Positions 5,165 to 5,523 of a stretch of 5,523 nucleotides of DNA are shown in pieces. Every line of letters starts with the position of its first letter. Position 1 is the first letter of the stretch. The notes beneath the pieces were generated by a model. That model made no database searches. It was not told the origin of the DNA and worked only from the letters and a program-made list of their open reading frames with translations. The DNA is taken from assembly GCA_902782815.1 (NCBI GenBank), contig CACZOS010000394.1, positions 1-5,523 of the forward strand, read 5' to 3'. The translations under genes and the position numbers were made by a program. Source of the stretch: an uncultured Lachnospiraceae bacterium. GTDB lineage: Bacteria; Bacillota; Clostridia; Lachnospirales; Lachnospiraceae.

Positions 5165-5523
5165 ATGGGAAAACAATCCATCAGAACCAAGATGACCGCC
5201 ATTCTGGTGGCCATTATCAGTTTTGTTTTAATTTTTACCTGGTTATTGAACTTTTTCTTCGCGGAAAAATACTACATCGCTTCCGAGAAAACATCTGTCA
5301 TCCGTTCCTATCAGAGTGTAAAAAAACTGGTGGATAAAGCCGATTCAGATATCGAACTGGTGGAAGGCCTGGAACAGATCAGTATCGACAGCAATGCAAG
5401 AATGATGGTGGTTCGGTCTGACAGTCAGTCTTATAAGGGACAGGAAGTGATTTTTTCCAATATGAGCGGGGGAACCAGGATTTACGAGGAAATCCTGACT
5501 TATCTCCAATATGTCCGCTACCA
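5165..5523 (+). CDS. Sensor histidine kinase, N-terminal part (cut by window end)
   Basis: An open frame starts at ATG 5165, five nt after the response regulator stop, and runs without a stop for 119 codons to the window edge. The visible part has a short basic cytoplasmic start (MGKQSIRTKM), one transmembrane helix (about 11-33, rich in Ile, Val, Leu and Phe) and the beginning of an extracytoplasmic sensor region containing a charged helix and the short strand MMVVRS. This is the usual N-terminal design of membrane sensor kinases. The second membrane helix, HAMP, phospho-acceptor histidine and ATPase domains would lie beyond the edge, so the kinase call rests on layout and neighbour. GAGGT at 5148-5152, inside the end of the regulator gene, is a modest ribosome binding site 12 nt upstream, and translational coupling is likely. 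Confidence 0.85.
   Translation, partial: MGKQSIRTKMTAILVAIISFVLIFTWLLNFFFAEKYYIASEKTSVIRSYQSVKKLVDKADSDIELVEGLEQISIDSNARMMVVRSDSQSYKGQEVIFSNMSGGTRIYEEILTYLQYVRY

Overview
The window reads as an ordinary, densely coding chromosomal segment of a Gram-positive anaerobe of the Clostridia, most plausibly Lachnospiraceae. The basis is strong GGAGG-type ribosome binding sites, moderate base composition, all genes on the + strand, and a MecA-type adaptor, a YegS/DgkB-type lipid kinase and an RsgI-like membrane protein with a low-complexity tail. The assignment comes from protein style, not from a marker gene. No mobile element, CRISPR array, tRNA or rRNA is visible.

Layout: (1) 1-148 is a non-coding leader with an AT-rich inverted repeat and a partial second copy of it. 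(2) 149-1794 is a two-gene unit: an ECF sigma factor and, overlapping or nearly abutting, a single-pass membrane protein. The latter has a short cytoplasmic N-terminus, an RsgI-like extracytoplasmic module and a long Ser/Thr/Glu/Ala-rich tail. It is the presumed anti-sigma factor, and the unit ends at a strong intrinsic terminator (1817-1853). (3) An extended -10 promoter (about 1867-1895) precedes a diacylglycerol/lipid kinase gene (best start 1948). This is followed 14 nt later by a mecA-like gene for a Clp-protease adaptor. (4) After a perfect 10-bp hairpin without a T-tract comes a 223-codon gene of unknown function (3727-4398). (5) 4482 to the window end holds a two-component system: an OmpR/PhoB-type response regulator and the N-terminal 119 codons of its membrane sensor kinase, cut by the window edge.

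The likely common thread is envelope and stress regulation: an extracytoplasmic sigma/anti-sigma pair, a lipid kinase that could recycle or signal through diacylglycerol or undecaprenol-type lipids, a proteolytic adaptor, and a two-component system. Gene adjacency supports each pair, but a functional link between pairs is inference. The most interesting item is the ECF sigma factor paired with an RsgI-like protein in which the Asn-Pro expected at the RsgI self-cleavage site appears to be replaced. I did not find convincing evidence of a wholly new system.
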